Below are positions 1 through 11,316 of a DNA stretch of 64,000 nt, piece after piece. The notes beneath the pieces were generated by a model. The model was not told where the DNA came from, made no database searches, and saw nothing but the letters and a program-made list of their open reading frames with translations. Made by a program: the position numbers and the translations under genes. Numbering within the stretch: the stretch's first letter is position 1; each line of letters starts with the position of its first letter. The DNA lies in assembly GCA_920105625.2 (NCBI GenBank), contig OV050030.1, forward strand, positions 163,131,863-163,195,862, written 5' to 3'. The DNA comes from Clusia tigrina (taxonomy: Eukaryota > Arthropoda > Insecta > Diptera > Clusiidae).

Positions 1-142
1 AATTTATCAACTGTCAAAGAAGCATATACTCGTATATCTGAAATCAACTCTAACAAGGAAAGTTAAACAAAAAATTTGTCATAATAAATAATCTCTTCTT
101 TTATTAAGAATTACTCTTTCCAATACATTTAATGTAATACTC

Positions 143-649
143 TGTTGGGGTCCTTGCTGCTCGTCGTGGGACGTCCTTTCGCTACTGACTGGGCGCGCGT
201 GTTCCTGAAAACCCTAAATCACTCGGTTTAAATAAAGACACCAGACCACTTTTGGTTTCAAAGATAATATCACAAGAGATTTATTCTTACAAATACGAAT
301 TCTTATATACTATTTCTTAACAGTCATCTCAGTCTGTGAACTGACCTTTCTGGTGTTCCAGTTCCGCACCTGCTAATTGGTGTCAGTTGGCCAAGCCAAC
401 TGACCTACTACGAAAGTGTCGACGGTGCATTACAATGCCCTTCGTTGACTCGACTGCGGAACTGTAACACCGTAAAAGTTTACATAATAATATTACACAG
501 ATCGTATTAACTTAAAATACTTAGACCCTAAAAGTATGTTTTATTCTTAAATAATTTTTAGCACATGCTAATCCCACAGAGTGTGGCATCTATTAGGAGT
601 CGATGCTGTGTGTCAACTTTTGTAGGTAGCTTGATTCTAACTCACAACA
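143..649 (-). mobile_element. Probable solo LTR, superfamily unresolved
   Basis: The 507-bp block starts TGTTGGGG and ends CTCACAACA, giving matched TGTTG/CAACA termini as in LTRs. Read on the minus strand it has a TATA-like TATATAAG near 318-311 and an AATAAA near 285-280, so the minus strand is the likely transcription direction. The flanks ACTC (139-142) and ACCC (650-653) would be a 4-bp target duplication with one mismatch, so the boundaries are not proven. It sits inside I-2 between the ORF1-like tail and ORF2. Its mirror copy lies beyond the window. Confidence 0.5.
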
Positions 650-783
650 ACCCTCTTGTATTTCTCTTATATTTTACTTTGTATTTATTTATGATGATAT
701 AATATTCTCCAATGAATTATGCGTGGATAGCATAATAATTACTCTAATCTCTAAACTTTAATAAAAGAACAAACCCCACATAT

Positions 784-3232
784 AGTTTGTATACAAGAAA
801 CACACTGTAAACAAAACTCAGCTCCATTTATACCAAAAATATTTACAGGCTACTTTCACAATTTTGCTTACAATGTTACATCTAAACAAGGAACGGCTAT
901 CTTAAAAAATAAAAGTATGCCCCTCAAACGTGTAAATATTAATTATAGTCTTTCCGATATTGTTTTAGAAATTAATTTAAAAATTTACTTTAGTATCCAT
1001 ATATATATACCACCTCACCAAACTCTTTCTGTATCCGATCTATATAATTTAACCAGGAGAATTAGCTATCCAGTTCTGATATTGGGTGACTTTAATGGTT
1101 GGAGCCCACTGTGGGGATCTCCATCTACAAACGAGCGCGAGAAAATAATTGAAGAATATATTCTTACAACAAATATATATTTATTAAATGACAGATCACC
1201 TACCCATTTCAGCACCCACAACATATTTACACACATTGTTTTAGATCTTTCTTCCCCCATTAATGATCTGCATATCAGTGATCACTACCCTACTATAACT
1301 AATTTCAAGCTTAGCAGTAATACGACACGCCCTGAAATAGCTGTTTATAATGCAAAACAAGCCAACTGGCCAATGTTCCAGAAGAATATAGGGAATTTTT
1401 ATGAAAATATTCCTTTATCTGAAAATATAAATAAAGAAGCCTTATCCCTTCAAAAATTAATTCGCTCTGCTGCCAAACTCACTGTGCCGCAAATATCTTA
1501 TAGTAAGATAACCAACACCACTTCTTGGTGGTCCCCGAACTGCGCAATTTAAGGAACGATAAAGAAACTTCCTGGCACCAGTTTAGGCAAAATATGACAA
1601 TAGATAATCGTATTCTATATAAAAAGAAAAAGGCACTATTTAACAAAGCTAAAAAGCTGGCACCATTCCACAGAGCTATGACACTGCATTTGTAGTACCA
1701 AGCAAGAAGCCTGATAAAAGCATCGACTTATTGGATTCATTTCTTTATTACCTTGTTTAGGAAAACTTTTAGAAAAAATAATCTCAAAACGACTAATGTG
1801 GTTTACAAAGAAACACAAACTCATTTCAATAAATCAAGTCGGCTTCCAACCTGGTTCCAACACTATGGATGATCTGGTTTTTATTGATCACATATTTTCA
1901 AAAATCCTCTCCTCAAAAAATCGTACGTCAATCTTAAAAATAAACTTTGAGAAAGCTGTTGATAGGGTGGGCATTCACATGGTGCTAACAAAGCTTATAA
2001 AGTGGTCTGTTGGGCCAACAATATTTTATTATGTAAGAGCTTTTCTCACCAATAGACCATTACATCTACGCAGACGATCTGTACATAATCGCTAATATCA
2101 AAAAACTGATAAAATACAGGGATATCTCATGCATGCACCAGATGAAATCTCGAAATGGTCTGAAGAATTTGGAGCAAATATCTCTTACCAAAAGACCAAA
2201 CACTTGCATATATGTCGAAAAGAATTGCGGCCCTATTAACATAGTACACAACAATTTATTGATTGAAAATGTTCACAATAGTAAAATTCTTGGATTGTAC
2301 ATATATTGTAAATATAATTTTAAGCACCATTGTTAATATCTAAAAAAGAACTTAGCTGCCAGGTTACATATTATAAGGTATCTATCCTCCTACAATAGTC
2401 AAATTCACACTAACATCCTTATCAATCTAATTCGACTAACAGTACTTTCAAGAAATGACTATGGGTTACCAATATACTCAAAATGTGTGAACACCATCTA
2501 TAATGGGGCGCAGTCTCAACCTTATGCAGCAATTAGATCCAATCTTAGAGCCTTCAGGCCCAATAACGAATCTTCTGGCTCAAAGTGGTATGGAAACCAT
2601 CGAAGATCGCATTATGATCATAAAATAACGTGAGCTTGATAAGGTGTTCTGCCCAAATGCAAGTTTGCTACACAAGCCAATCAGCCCTCTCAAGAAGAAG
2701 AAAACTGCATTAAAGAAATCATCAACACTTAATCAACCATGGAACCTGTGCCTGGAAACTTTCATAAACAGCCTCACATCCTATGCAAAAATGACATCTC
2801 CGCCAACACCTATCATCAACTATTCCTCGAAACTAAAAACCATATACAAGATGGAAATATCTTTACATAGACGATTCAAAAAGTTCCAACACTGTGTCAT
2901 ATGTCATTCATTGTAGATGAACACGGGAAAACGGTTTCACATAGTCCGCTACCCCACTCCACAACGGCCTTCGACACTAAAGCATAACTAGTATAAGCGC
3001 CCTAGAGAAATGCAGAAAATCAAATGCAAAACATATTATCTGCACCGACAGTCGCACTGTCTTTGAAACGGCTAAAAATATGTTGCACAAAAATGAGGCT
3101 ATTAAAATCATTACGCAACACGTTATCGCCCTGGCAGATAAAATTAAACATTTGGATATCGGGGCATGCAGGCATCAAGAGCAATGAATTGGCGGATAAA
3201 GTAGCAAAAGATGTCATCCTCTTAACGGTTTT
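784..3232 (+). pseudogene. I-2 ORF2 pseudogene: endonuclease, RT, RNase H
   Basis: An I-clade ORF2 polyprotein nicks target DNA and reverse-transcribes the element RNA at the nick. Visible pieces, in order and in several frames, are: endonuclease 'CIQETH' (about 788), 'LILGDFNGWSPLWGSP' (about 1075-1125) and 'ISDHYPT' (about 1275); RT fingers/palm (1690-2095), with the catalytic 'YADD' box at about 2065-2080 and an adjacent 'LYIIA'; RT thumb 'RLTVLSRNDYGLPIYSK' (about 2425-2480); and RNase H with 'ICTDSRTVFETA' and, in another frame, 'ISGHAGIKSNELADKVAKD' (about 3150-3215). Numerous stops and frame changes make it a clear pseudogene. Confidence 0.8.
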
Positions 3233-3250
3233 TAAAAGTTATGCCATATA

Positions 3251-5602
3251 ATATATATATTTTTCTTTTTTTTTTAAACTCCAGTTTTATTTGTATTCTA
3301 CCCCTTGGGCAAAAATCAAATTAAATAACAATATTAAACAACTACATAAATAAATACACACAGTAATTCTTTAAATCAACATGAGGAAGAGGAGCCAGTG
3401 CTAATCTCCCATAAGGTTAGTTCCGAACTATTGCGTTAGAAAATTATTATTATAAATTGAGTGCTGTTGCTCGCTTCAGTCGCCGTGTTGTGCCTGTCTT
3501 CTCCAGAAGATTTGAAGCTAGTATATTAGGATGCTTACTTTGTCGTTCCAGGTATTTAATGCTGTATCTTGATATTTCCTCATCGACAGTAGGAATGTTT
3601 AGGCCGGGACGTATTATATCATTCCTGACGAACCATGGAGCCTTTACTATCATGCGTAATACTTTTGATTGGAATCTCTCAATGATTTTTATGTTATTTT
3701 TTGCCGCTGAACTCCATAGCTGTATACCATATGTCCATATGGGCTTTAGGATTGTGTTATAAACGAGCAGTTTATTGTCAAACGATAACTGGGATTTATA
3801 TCCCAAGAGCCAATATAATAAAGTAAGCTTTATTCCAAGTTTCTTTCTCTTCATAAGAATATGCTTCTGCCACATCAGACGTCGATCAAGATGTAGCCCT
3901 AAATATTTAACGTCTTCGGATTGGGGCAGTTGACAATCATTTAATATTACTAAAGGACAAGTCTTCTGTTTTAAGCAGAAGGTTACTTGCACAGACTTAA
4001 TCCTCCATTTATTTAGCCAGATTTGGAGCTTATCCAAGCTTTCTTGGAGATAATTTGCACTGATTATGTTGTTGCTGCTTGTAGCCATTATGACAGAATC
4101 ATCCGCGTAGGTTGAGATTTTTGTATTCTCCGTCAGTGGAAAGTCAGCCGTGTAGATAGTGTAGAGCACAGGACCTAGAAGACTGGCTTGTGGTACACCC
4201 GCCTTTATAGAGAACAGTTCAATGACTTCTTCATTGGCCTTTACTCTGAAATGCCGCTCTTCCAGATATGATCTTAAGATATCATAAAACGTCTGAGGTA
4301 GTAACTTTTGCAGTTTAAATAGTAAGCCAGGCGCCATACTTTATCGGACGCCTGTGTTATATCTAGGAAAGCAGTTGTACAATAACCGTTTTCCTCAAGA
4401 GCGTTTCTTATTATGCTGTACACTCGGTGATATTGTTCTGTTGTGACATGGTGTTCCCTAAATCCAAATTGATGATTGGCTATTATCTCCTTTTTGAGCA
4501 GAATTAGTTTAAGTTTGTTTAACAGGATATTTTCAAACATTTTGCTAACAATTAACAAAAGGCGAATTGGTCAGTATCCTGTGCACAGTGTTATGTATTT
4601 TCTTTTTTGTAAAGGGCGTGATAGGTAACTTTAATTGTCCTGGACTATTGAGAGGATTAAATACCTCTTCCTCTTGATGTGAAGTTGGTGGAAACGGCTT
4701 AAAGACCCCAGTAAGGTGTTTGGCAAATGTAATTGCTTTCTCCTTATCAGTTTTTGCCCAGGAGCCATTTGCGCTTTTGATAGGAGGAGCACGTGAGGTG
4801 GGTTGCTTCAGATTTTTTATCGCCTTCTAATGTGAGTAATCTGTAATCTCTTTTGCTGATAAAGTGGACAAGTAGTGCTGTATTTCTTCATTTTGCTTCT
4901 ACGCCAAGTACCTCTTAAGGTTTTTTGTAGCTCTATTACAATTATTTTTGTCTTTCGGATGCCTGGTACTTTCCCACGCCTTTCTTAGTTTGCGTATTTT
5001 ATCAACCATCTCCCTAATAACGGGATGGGAAGGATGCCTGTTCAGTTGATTTTTAGGCTCCGGAGTAGAGTTCCATGCAGCGTATTGGACAGTTCTGTTA
5101 AAATTTTCAACGGCAAACTCAATATCCTCAGCAGTCTTCAGACAAATATCGAGTGGCAGAATGTAATCTACAATTTCCTTGAAATGCAACCAGTTTGTTT
5201 GTTTCGTATGTAGTGTGAGTGGTTTTATTGTGCATTCTACCTTCGAGTTCAGTGTTGCAATAATTGGAGAGTGGTCTGATGACAGATCCAGCGACGGGGA
5301 TATCTCAACACAACTTCTGAGAACACCTTTCATCACGCAGAAGTCAATGACATCTGGAATTTTGTTTCTATCAGATGGCCAGTATGTGGGTTGACCTGTT
5401 GATACGTAAGTAAGGTGTTGGTCTTGCATTGTTTTTAGTCGCTCTCTTCCTTTCGGATTGATTGTCCGAGAACCCCAAAATTGGTGTTTAGCGTTGTAAT
5501 CACTACCAGCTAAAAATCGTACATCTAGTGTTTGAAAAAAGTGGTAATATTGTTCTTTTTTAATTGAATACCTCGGGGCAATACACTGATGTTATGGTTA
5601 GA
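3251..5602 (-). mobile_element. Jockey-clade LINE 'Jockey-2', 5'-truncated, inserted in I-2
   Basis: On the minus strand this element begins in the middle of the endonuclease (near 5602) and ends in a poly(A), seen as a T-run at 3260-3275. It separates the RNase H of I-2 from the I-2 C-terminal zinc finger, so it inserted into I-2. The 5' truncation is the usual outcome of target-primed reverse transcription. AT-rich flanks on both sides prevent me from resolving a target-site duplication. Confidence 0.82.
3450..5580 (-). pseudogene. Jockey-2 ORF2 pseudogene: partial endonuclease and RT
   Basis: The minus strand reads 'AGSDYNAKHQFWGSR' (about 5510-5465), 'PTYWPSDRNKIPDVIDF' and 'LDLSSDHSPI', which are endonuclease segments of the Jockey clade with the catalytic SDH triad. 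After frame breaks near 4890 and 4600 the RT follows, with 'HQFGFREHH', 'AFLDITQASDKVW', 'KAGVPQASLLGPVLY' and the catalytic 'STYADDSVIMA' box. The 295-residue frame 3450-4337 ends with the element's natural C-terminus. The right-arm copy has a 2-nt insertion that splits this RT frame, whereas the left copy is intact there. Confidence 0.85.
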
Positions 5603-6060
5603 TGTTATATAACAAAAACTTCACTCGCAAAACATTGGGAAATTCTAACAAGGAAATGGTTTAATTATTCTCACTATTACAAAAATAGAAACCCTAACAT
5701 GGTTCCTTTTTATTTTCCCAGAACTACACAATGCCCCAAAATCGATGTTTAACTATTCTTCGACTAGGACACTCAAGACTGACACACTCTACCTTTTTCT
5801 CCAACAAGGAACAACAACCAATATGTCATTTTTGCAAGAACAGCCCACTAACCATTCCTCAAATCCTATCAGATTCCACATCCCTCTTTTCCATCTGGAA
5901 TACACTATTCAATAACGCAAATAAAATATCACGCTGACCCCTCCCACTCTAATATAGAATTATTTTATAAATTTATAATTAAATTAAAAATTAACAACCT
6001 TCTGTAAATACACCTAACATTAAGAACGGATCAATAAATAAGAATAATAAAAATAAATTC
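5603..6060 (+). pseudogene. I-2 ORF2 C-terminal zinc-finger region and 3' UTR
   Basis: This resumes I-2 after the Jockey-2 insertion. In two frames it reads 'KWFNYSHYYKNRNP' and then 'LTILRLGHSRLTHS' followed by 'CHFCKNSPL' (to 5937). It aligns by eye with the I-1 C-terminus ('VRL*LGHTKLTNEY', 'CKFCNLPNMNVEHILNNC'). I-1 keeps CX2CX8HX4C; here the histidine position reads glutamine, so the finger is decayed. The 3' UTR contains TAA/AAT-rich sequence to about 6060, consistent with I-type tails. The right arm lacks six bases inside this frame. Confidence 0.75.
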
Positions 6061-6084
6061 TAGCAAAATAAATATTTTTCGTGC

Positions 6085-6620
6085 TTCAAGGGGATGTAAA
6101 ATAATTTGGATAAATCCAGTGAATCGAACCCTATACAAATTTGATCAAAGAATATGAAAAATCTTGAACATAGTAGAAATAAAGTACACAAAAATAAGCC
6201 AATCCCTATACTTTATATCTCACCATTGTGAATTACAGCCAGAAATCAGAACCACAAAAATGTGGATGGTTGTTGATGCTTCCGCAACACATCAATGAAC
6301 ATTTCGCTCAACGATACATTCAAGATAGTCTTTACGTAAGTACAAGATAATCTATTTCTCATTATATTGAGATTCACACAGCATCCATTTGATGTGATTT
6401 CAGATACTCCCAAGATGTAAAGTTAACTCCAGGCAACAGAATAAAACTCTAATTTGCAAATAATAAATAGGAGGCACTTTAAAAATAAGCCCTTGAAGCT
6501 ATACAAACTGAAGACAGCAACATATGTTACCAAGTCAGATGCATATCTACCTACAAAATGCCTAACACAATTGGCAGAAAATGAAAGTGAATCCTTCTCA
6601 TTAGTCCCATCGATTACGTA
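6085..6620 (+). pseudogene. BEL/Pao reverse transcriptase fragment
   Basis: No long frame is open here, but the translation shows BEL/Pao RT motifs in the right order. 'FISHHCELQPEIRTTKMW' is followed by 'MVVDASATH' (about 6215-6290; the family motif is VVFDAS). 'ISLNDTFK' comes next (about 6302-6325). Then 'YKLKTATYVTKSDAYLPTK' and 'CLTQLAENE' (about 6500-6585) match the family's YEL-TVTYG...A-R-L-QLA segment. The canonical YVDD box is not reached. No LTR is visible. It lies between the I-2 3' end and a LOA scrap. This is recognition by eye; a profile search would settle it. Confidence 0.65.
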
Positions 6621-6639
6621 GGTAGGCAGGTCGATAAGG

Positions 6640-7235
6640 CGGCCGCCCGAAGGGCGAACTTAGGTCAACATTGACCCTTAATTATACCGGATAAGACATC
6701 AGTTCCCATCCCTTTCAAAGTTCCAGCCATTTGCAGCTTTTAATGAAGAAGATGATGGAGCTAATCTTTTTATTTGAGATATCTTCCAGAGTCCCGAAAG
6801 TAGTGGCTAAGGAAAGTGCGCCTCCTTCTGGACAACCCTGCAGACGTGCCTAACAGGTGAGCAATGGACTCTTCCTCCTCCTCGTCCATGCAACTCCTGC
6901 AGAAGTCCTTAGCGGCAAACCCCAGCCTACACACGTGATACATAGACATGTTAATGTGTAAATCTTCTGAGAATACACCACCTCCCACCCTCCTCCACTG
7001 AACTTGGATCCATCTGAGTAGATGTGTGCCGCTTCTATATGAGGGGGGGGATATCATCCTTCCAATCGTCCCTGGAGGGTACAGAGATCCTGCACATGGA
7101 AAGAGTCAGGAATACCCTCAAAATGTCTTATAATAGAAACATGACCTACGTTCCTGGCAACCCATTGATGCATAGCTTTTAGCCTTATAGTTGAGTTTGC
7201 AGGCACTTTTTGGCCAAAAAGGCAGCAGATTGAAA
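6640..7235 (-). pseudogene. LOA-clade LINE 3' fragment: RNase H start and C-terminal zinc finger
   Basis: The minus strand reads 'MHQWVARNVGHVSIIRHF' (about 7175-7120), then in another frame 'HIYSDGSKFSGGGW' (about 7030-6985), the first catalytic block of an RNase H. It then jumps to 'GFAAKDFCRSCMDEE' and 'ESIAHLLGTSAGLSRRR', a C-terminal CCHC-type finger. The core of the RNase H between these is missing, so the copy is internally deleted as well as 5'-truncated. Base composition is visibly more GC-rich than its neighbours. Assignment to LOA rather than another RNase H-bearing LINE clade is tentative. Confidence 0.6.
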
Positions 7236-9650
7236 GGCAATATGCATATCCTCAGTTTAATGTCCCCACAGACACCTAACAACGACGGATCAATATGAAT
7301 ACTACATAAAGACGCTTGGCGTAAGATTCATTGCAGCTGGAGATCTATAAACAAATATAACTGCAGATTTTTAAGCTCAGGTGAACCCACATACTGGCCA
7401 ACAGATAGGAAAAAGATACCAGATCTAATCGACTTCAGCATAACAAAAAATATAAAGCGTTACCAATTAAAAATTAAAGCTTGTTTTGAACTTTCTTCAG
7501 ACCAATCTCCGATAATACTTGACTACACAACTGACATCAAACCAATAGAACCAATAGCTAAGATTTTTAACCACAAAACAAACTGGAATGAGTATAGACA
7601 GCATATTGAAAATCAACTGAATATGTCTAACACACTGAAAACACAATTAGACATTGAACGTGCCATTATTCACTTCAACGATGTGGTCCTAGACGCAGGA
7701 ATCAAATCAAGCCAACAGCATAAATTTAGAAGAAATAAACTTACAACGGATATTTTCATAAGAAAGCAAATTATTGAGAAGAGAAAGCTGAGAAAGAGGT
7801 GGCAGCTAACTAGATCGCCTAAGGATAAACACAATTTAAATATAGCCTGCAAAAAACTCAAGAAAATATTAACTAAAAGACAAAATATAGAAGTTGAAAA
7901 TTACCTAAAAAACTTGACGCCTACCCAGGATACTAATTACTCATTATGGAAATGCACAAAGAAATTAAAAACTCAGATAAGGTATCAGCCACCACTACGG
8001 AAAGATGACAACTCATGGGCTACTACCAATGAAGAAAAAGCAACTCCATTGGTAGGACTTTGAAAAAGTCCTATCAAATGACGAAGATAAATATATTGAA
8101 ACAAGCAATGACTTAAATATAGACATTACAACCAAAATAAAGGAAACAAACACAACAGAAATAATTAATTGCATTAAAAAACGAATAAACCACAAAAAAG
8201 CACTAGGATACGATATGTTGACAGGAAAAGCTCTCGCTGAGCTACCTACTATAGGTTATAACTACTTAAGGAATGTTATCAACTCAATGTTCCGACTACA
8301 ATTTTGCCGAAAGTATGGAAAGTTGCTGAAATTATTGCACTACCGAAGCAGGGAAAAGATGCTACAAATGCTTCGTCGTATAGACCAATTAGCCTACTTC
8401 CCATAATCTCTAAAGTTGCTGAAAAACTATTACATGATAGACTAAGCCAGATCCTTGACAATAAAAACATTATACCAAATCATCAATTCGGCTTCAGAAA
8501 ACGAAATTCAACAATTCAACAGATACACCGTATAACAAACAAAATTGAAGCAGACATAGAATATAAGCGGTACTGCGTTGCTGTATTTTAGACGTAGCAA
8601 AAGCATTTGACAAAGTATGGCATAAAGGACTGTTGCATAAACTGAAGACGATGCTACCACTTGACTACTATTTGATTGTTGAAAGTTATCTTAGTGATCG
8701 TTACTTTTACGTCAAATATATTGAAGAGTGTTGGTCTATTCATGTTACAACAGCTGGAGTTCCTCAAGGGAGTGTTTTAGGACCACTGCTATATGTCATA
8801 TTTACCTCAGGTATACCACTTCCAAAAGAACTCAATACCACAATTGCTACCTTTGCTGACGACACAGTCCTCTTAGCATCTGACAAAAGTCTAAATACTG
8901 CGACTGCAAGTCTGCAGATATACACAGAGAATGTTAAAAAATGGTTTGATAAATGGTGCTTGAATATTAATTAAGATAAGACTGTACAAATAATTTTCAC
9001 AACTAAAACAAAATTTAACCCAATACCTATTAAAATAAACAATAAATATATAAAAATAGGGTCTACTACTAAATACCTTGGTATACACATGGACTCAAAG
9101 CTAAATTGGCACTACCACATCAAACAAAAAACGAAACAAATAAAAGAAAATCTTAGGCAACTATATGGGTTAATGGGTAAGCAATCTAAATTCACAATTA
9201 ACAACAAATTGCTGTTATACAAGTGTACTATAAGCCAATTTGGACGTACAGACTCCAAGTATGGTGAACGGCAAAGCGGTCACACATACGAAAAATTCAA
9301 AGAAAATTAAGAGTTATCATAAAGTGTGGTTGGTACAAAACAAATGAAGATATACACAGCAAACTAAATATGACAAGAATGGACGAAGAAATAAAAAAGA
9401 TATCCATAAAACACTACGAGACACTGCATGGGCATAATAACGAAGAAATAAACTAGTTGCTACATCTAGAAGAAACTAACATGCGCCGTTTGAAGAGAAT
9501 TCGACCAAACGACCAAATAAACTAGGAAATCCAGACTACACATATTAGTAATAGTATTATAAAGTAAATGTAAATATTTATCACATAACTAACATAATTT
9601 TGATCATAAATTGTTATAATATAATTATAGTGAACTATTATAAGTAATGT
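7236..9650 (+). mobile_element. Jockey-clade LINE 'Jockey-3', 5'-truncated
   Basis: The element starts inside the endonuclease and runs to an AT-rich 3' UTR near 9650. Its ORF2 is distinct from Jockey-1 and Jockey-2 in sequence (for example FADDTVLLASD instead of FADDTVVMA or YADDSVIMA), so at least three Jockey-clade families are present. No clear poly(A) or target duplication is visible. It abuts the LOA scrap head to head. Confidence 0.78.
7240..9530 (+). pseudogene. Jockey-3 ORF2 pseudogene: partial endonuclease and RT
   Basis: Segments in order are: 'DQYEYYIKTLGVRFIAAGD' (about 7290-7350), a small deletion, 'GEPTYWPTDRKKIPDLIDF' (about 7382-7436), 'FELSSDQSPI' (SDH changed to SDQ) and the linker 7623-8063. 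The RT follows in three frames: 'YRPISLLPIISKVAEKLL' (about 8380-8430), 'HQFGFRKRNSTIQQ', 'DVAKAFDKVWHKG', 'TAGVPQGSVLGPLLY', and the catalytic 'ATFADDTVLLASD' at about 8845-8885. Frameshifts fall near 8063, 8590 and 8975, and the thumb is fragmentary to 9530. The SDQ change would remove a catalytic endonuclease histidine. Confidence 0.82.
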
Positions 9651-10480
9651 AAATTTTTTGTTGTTGTATCACTTCTTGGGACTGGCCAAAATGTGTTTTT
9701 GAATATTGATTCCTTTATGGCAAGCTTTATGGCAAGCTTATTATTTGGTTTGTGTAATGATATTTATGTATGCAAAATGGTGAAGAAAATAATATGGTGG
9801 CTGAAACATTGGGCACAAAAATTTTGGATATGAATCCGCCGGGCGCCGGGCCAGGCATTTGAAGAGCTTAATGGGATGCTTAGTTAATGGGAAATGGGGT
9901 ATTTATGTTCGTTCTGGACCACATTTTGAATAGAAATGTGTGAGCAACTTTGGACTTTGTGGGCAAGTGGAGTGGTGAGTAGGGGTGAATCAGTGCGTAA
10001 GGAGTGTAGATGTTGGGAGATGTTCTTTTTGGTGCTAGACGGAGGGTTGTATTGGAGGTGTAGTTGTTTGCGATGCGATCTGGCTTGTTGGGGCTGTTGT
10101 TGATACATCTTGTGGGTGAATAGCTCTGGGCTGGGCACTTGGGGATGTGTGCTGGGCGCTTGGGTCTGGGTGCTGGGTTCTGGGTGCTTGGGCGCTGGGA
10201 GCGGGGTGCGGGTTGTTTTTGAGATTGGTTACTGATCAAATGGGCTGTGCGCTGTGCTTTGTAAGATCTAATATGTTGTGGTTGATTGTATGTTTGTTTG
10301 TTTGTATGTATTTGTATGTATAGTGTTCATATCAGTTACAAGCAAATATTTATAAAGAAAAAAGTGGTGAATTGTTGAATGGAAAGTTATAAGGTATTAC
10401 ATCCATTTATAATAATTCTATAAGTGTTTGAAAATCATTATAAAAACAATTTGATTACTGAAAAGTTTCTCAATACAATT
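9651..10480. other. Unassigned block with strong strand asymmetry (minus strand C/A-rich)
   Basis: I recognise no family here. From 9840 to 10240 the minus strand is strongly C- and A-rich, with loosely repeated GC-C-CAGC words. Two overlapping minus-strand frames of 119 and 84 codons (9880-10239, 9884-10138) exist only because this composition lacks stops; their proline/serine-rich translations match nothing I know. A perfect tandem duplication of a 12-bp word occurs near 9718-9741 ('atggcaagcttt'). Near 10290-10325 there are TGTTTG/TGTATG simple repeats. This may be the leader or UTR of an unrecognised retroelement. Confidence 0.4.
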
Positions 10481-10699
10481 AAAGTTGGAGTGGTTGAAAT
10501 GTTAAGAAATGCATTAGCGAAACATAGCAATATTTACTATAAATGCGAATGATTCTCCAAGTATATATTAATGAAAGAAAAATTGGTCTATTTAACAGGC
10601 ATAAATTCACATCAAACAAAAATTTTTGTGATGTAATCAACATCAACAACAAATGACATTTATAAACTTCAATCAAAGGGATGTTTTATTAAAAAAAAA

Positions 10700-11166
10700 A
10701 TTTGTGAATTTCAAGAACGTGATAGGGAATGGACAATAATAGAAATATCACATCTTGCCAATAAACCAATATAAACCTATTAAGGGATATCAATATACGA
10801 GTACATGCTTACCGCCGAAAGCATACTCGTACGTGTGTTATTGTTGAAATATTGATTTATATTGCTTTAAATGGGCAATAATATCAGCCTTATATCCAGT
10901 TTCCTACCATTCAAATAGATATTCATCATATAAAATTAAAGACATTACAAATTATATTATAGTGCCTGAAAATAACATTGTTTTAAATTTCCCGTTATCG
11001 GTTAATAACATTAAAAATTTCAAATTGAATAATTCACATATACAAGTTTTCTGACGCCATGAAGACAGTTCAAATGAATATAGTTAGCGCTATTTACAAT
11101 GAACCAATTTATGTTGGTTTTGTGGATTTAGAGTATGAAAATGGAAAATGTATAATTTTGAACACA
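10700..11166 (+). pseudogene. Maverick DNA polymerase B remnant
   Basis: These are broken stretches of the Maverick PolB polypeptide, the enzyme that replicates the element from a protein primer. 'EFQERDREWTI' appears at about 10705, then 'CFKWAIISALYPV' (about 10865-10905) and 'NIVLNFPLSVNNIKNFKL' (about 10975-11030), which fit the conserved domain upstream of the polymerase core. After a frame change 'YNEPIYVGFVDLEYENGK' (11098-11150) fits the far C-terminal end of the polymerase. The whole catalytic core between them is gone, so this is a deletion derivative with at least two stops. Family assignment is by remembered pattern. Confidence 0.65.
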
Positions 11167-11316
11167 ATATCAATTTATTTATATTCTATCAATATGTTTC
11201 TATTTCTATTTCTATAATGGTATTCGTTATGATTTGTTACAAACCAATCGTCTGCACGTGCTCTTAAAATACTGTCTTTTCAACCAATATTTGGTCAGTG
11301 TGATTTCTTTTATTTA

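Larger units (their letters stand above)
1..3250 (+). mobile_element. I-clade LINE 'I-2', 5' portion (interrupted)
   Basis: This degraded non-LTR retrotransposon runs left to right. Positions 1-66 read as a possible ORF1 tail ending in a stop ('VKEAYTRISEINSNKES'), resembling the ORF1 region of I-1. A probable solo LTR (143-649) follows, then an endonuclease-RT-RNase H ORF2. At about 3250 the element is broken by Jockey-2 and resumes at 5603 with the C-terminal zinc-finger region. The order EN, RT, RNase H, zinc finger is typical of the I clade. The ORF1 assignment at the window start is tentative. Confidence 0.75.

Noticed and set aside
6641..6662. NotI-like GCGGCCGC next to AAGGGCGAA, reminiscent of cloning-vector sequence
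   Set aside because: It is embedded between fly transposon fragments, present in both arms, and does not continue into any vector backbone.
9880..10239. Proline-rich 119-codon frame as a real gene
   Set aside because: A second overlapping frame is also open; both follow from the C/A-rich composition. There is no recognisable domain.
10797..10833. Short imperfect hairpin (tacgagta...tactcgta) as a MITE or terminator
   Set aside because: It lies within the PolB remnant reading, has no flanking duplication, and the TACTCGTA-type word occurs at several other places in the window.
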